Source: Gammaproteobacteria bacterium (GTDB taxonomy: Bacteria; Pseudomonadota; Gammaproteobacteria; UBA9339). From it: 5,130 nucleotides of DNA. The notes below the pieces were generated by a model. That model had not been told where the DNA came from, ran no database searches, and was given only the letters and a program-made list of their open reading frames with translations. The stretch lies in assembly GCA_018814965.1 (NCBI GenBank), contig JAHIYS010000207.1:1-5130 (forward strand), written 5' to 3'. Both the position numbers and the translations under genes were made by a program. Positions 4,786 to 5,130 of the stretch are shown piece after piece. Every line of letters begins with the position of its first letter. Positions within the stretch are counted from its first letter, which is position 1.

Positions 4786-5130
4786 ATGAAAAAGATCCTA
4801 TTAATAAATCCACCATATACAACATTTTTTGACTCCAAGCATTTTTCTATTTCCAGGCCTAATAAGGATGGGATTACAACATCAATTCCTCATGGGCTTG
4901 CGTGTTTGGCTGGATTTTTGCGAGGAAAAAACATAGCGGTAAGATGTTTGGATTTAGAGGTGATCCCAATGAGTCTTGAGGGGATATTAGATTTAATAAA
5001 ATCAGAAAATTATGAAATCGTTGGTTTTACTTCAACAACACCGCTTATTAGTACAGCCATTAAAATAGCGCAGTATCTTAAAGAAAACACCTCTTCTATA
5101 TTGGTATTGGGCGGGGTTCATGCTTCAGCA
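4786..5130 (+). CDS. B12-binding-domain radical SAM protein, N-terminal part only
   Basis: The 115 codons from ATG 4786 run off the right edge with no stop. They match the N-terminal cobalamin-binding Rossmann-like domain of class B (BchE-like) radical SAM enzymes. Visible are KKILLINPPY (2-11), a PHGLACLAGFLR segment (35-46), a strand-helix unit IAVRCLDLEV (50-59), the EIVGFTSTTPLIST strand and loop (77-90), and LVLGGVHASA (106-115), the usual end of this domain before the linker to the radical SAM core. The Cys-x3-x2-Cys iron-sulfur motif would lie beyond the window. Such enzymes carry out radical methylations or ring and rearrangement chemistry in natural product, lipid and cofactor pathways. 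The substrate cannot be told. An in-frame stop at 4762 rules out a longer N-terminus. Confidence 0.85.
   Translation, partial: MKKILLINPPYTTFFDSKHFSISRPNKDGITTSIPHGLACLAGFLRGKNIAVRCLDLEVIPMSLEGILDLIKSENYEIVGFTSTTPLISTAIKIAQYLKENTSSILVLGGVHASA

Overview
The window is AT-rich DNA with compact genes. It most resembles a gammaproteobacterium of the Legionella/Coxiella type. This placement is an inference. It rests on a RuvX very close to the gammaproteobacterial form, an inverse autotransporter beta-domain, a microcin-type double-glycine leader, and above all a run of CTTAAT/CTTAAG half-sites at 11-bp pitch like the PmrA boxes of Legionella and Coxiella. No rRNA, tRNA or CRISPR array was seen.

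Left part, minus strand (1-1340): a small peptide gene (957-1223) with a textbook double-glycine leader is followed after 29 bp by the 5' end of an inverse autotransporter gene (927 down to 1, cut by the window edge). The two look like one transcription unit. Three tandem PmrA-type half-sites (1310-1337) lie 87 bp upstream of the peptide start. Together they look like a regulated unit encoding an exported peptide and a surface protein.

Middle (1341-2140): a 254-bp MITE-like element (1368-1621) with 19-bp imperfect terminal inverted repeats and GAATT at both edges sits between that unit and ruvX (1636-2061, minus). RuvX is a Holliday-junction-resolvase-like RNase H fold protein. A long dyad (2077-2119) fills most of the gap between ruvX and the next gene upstream.

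Right-middle (2141-3692): a complete 12-TM MFS permease gene (minus, strong Shine-Dalgarno) is separated by 259 bp from a plus-strand pair. The gap holds divergent promoters and what looks like a 39-codon gene remnant.

Right part, plus strand (3693-5130): a choline-kinase/APH-like phosphotransferase starts at a TTG codon and has a lipoprotein-like N-terminus, which is odd for an ATP-dependent kinase. It is followed after 49 bp by the N-terminal cobalamin-binding domain of a B12-dependent radical SAM protein, cut by the window edge. This pair looks like the start of an accessory modification or biosynthesis locus.
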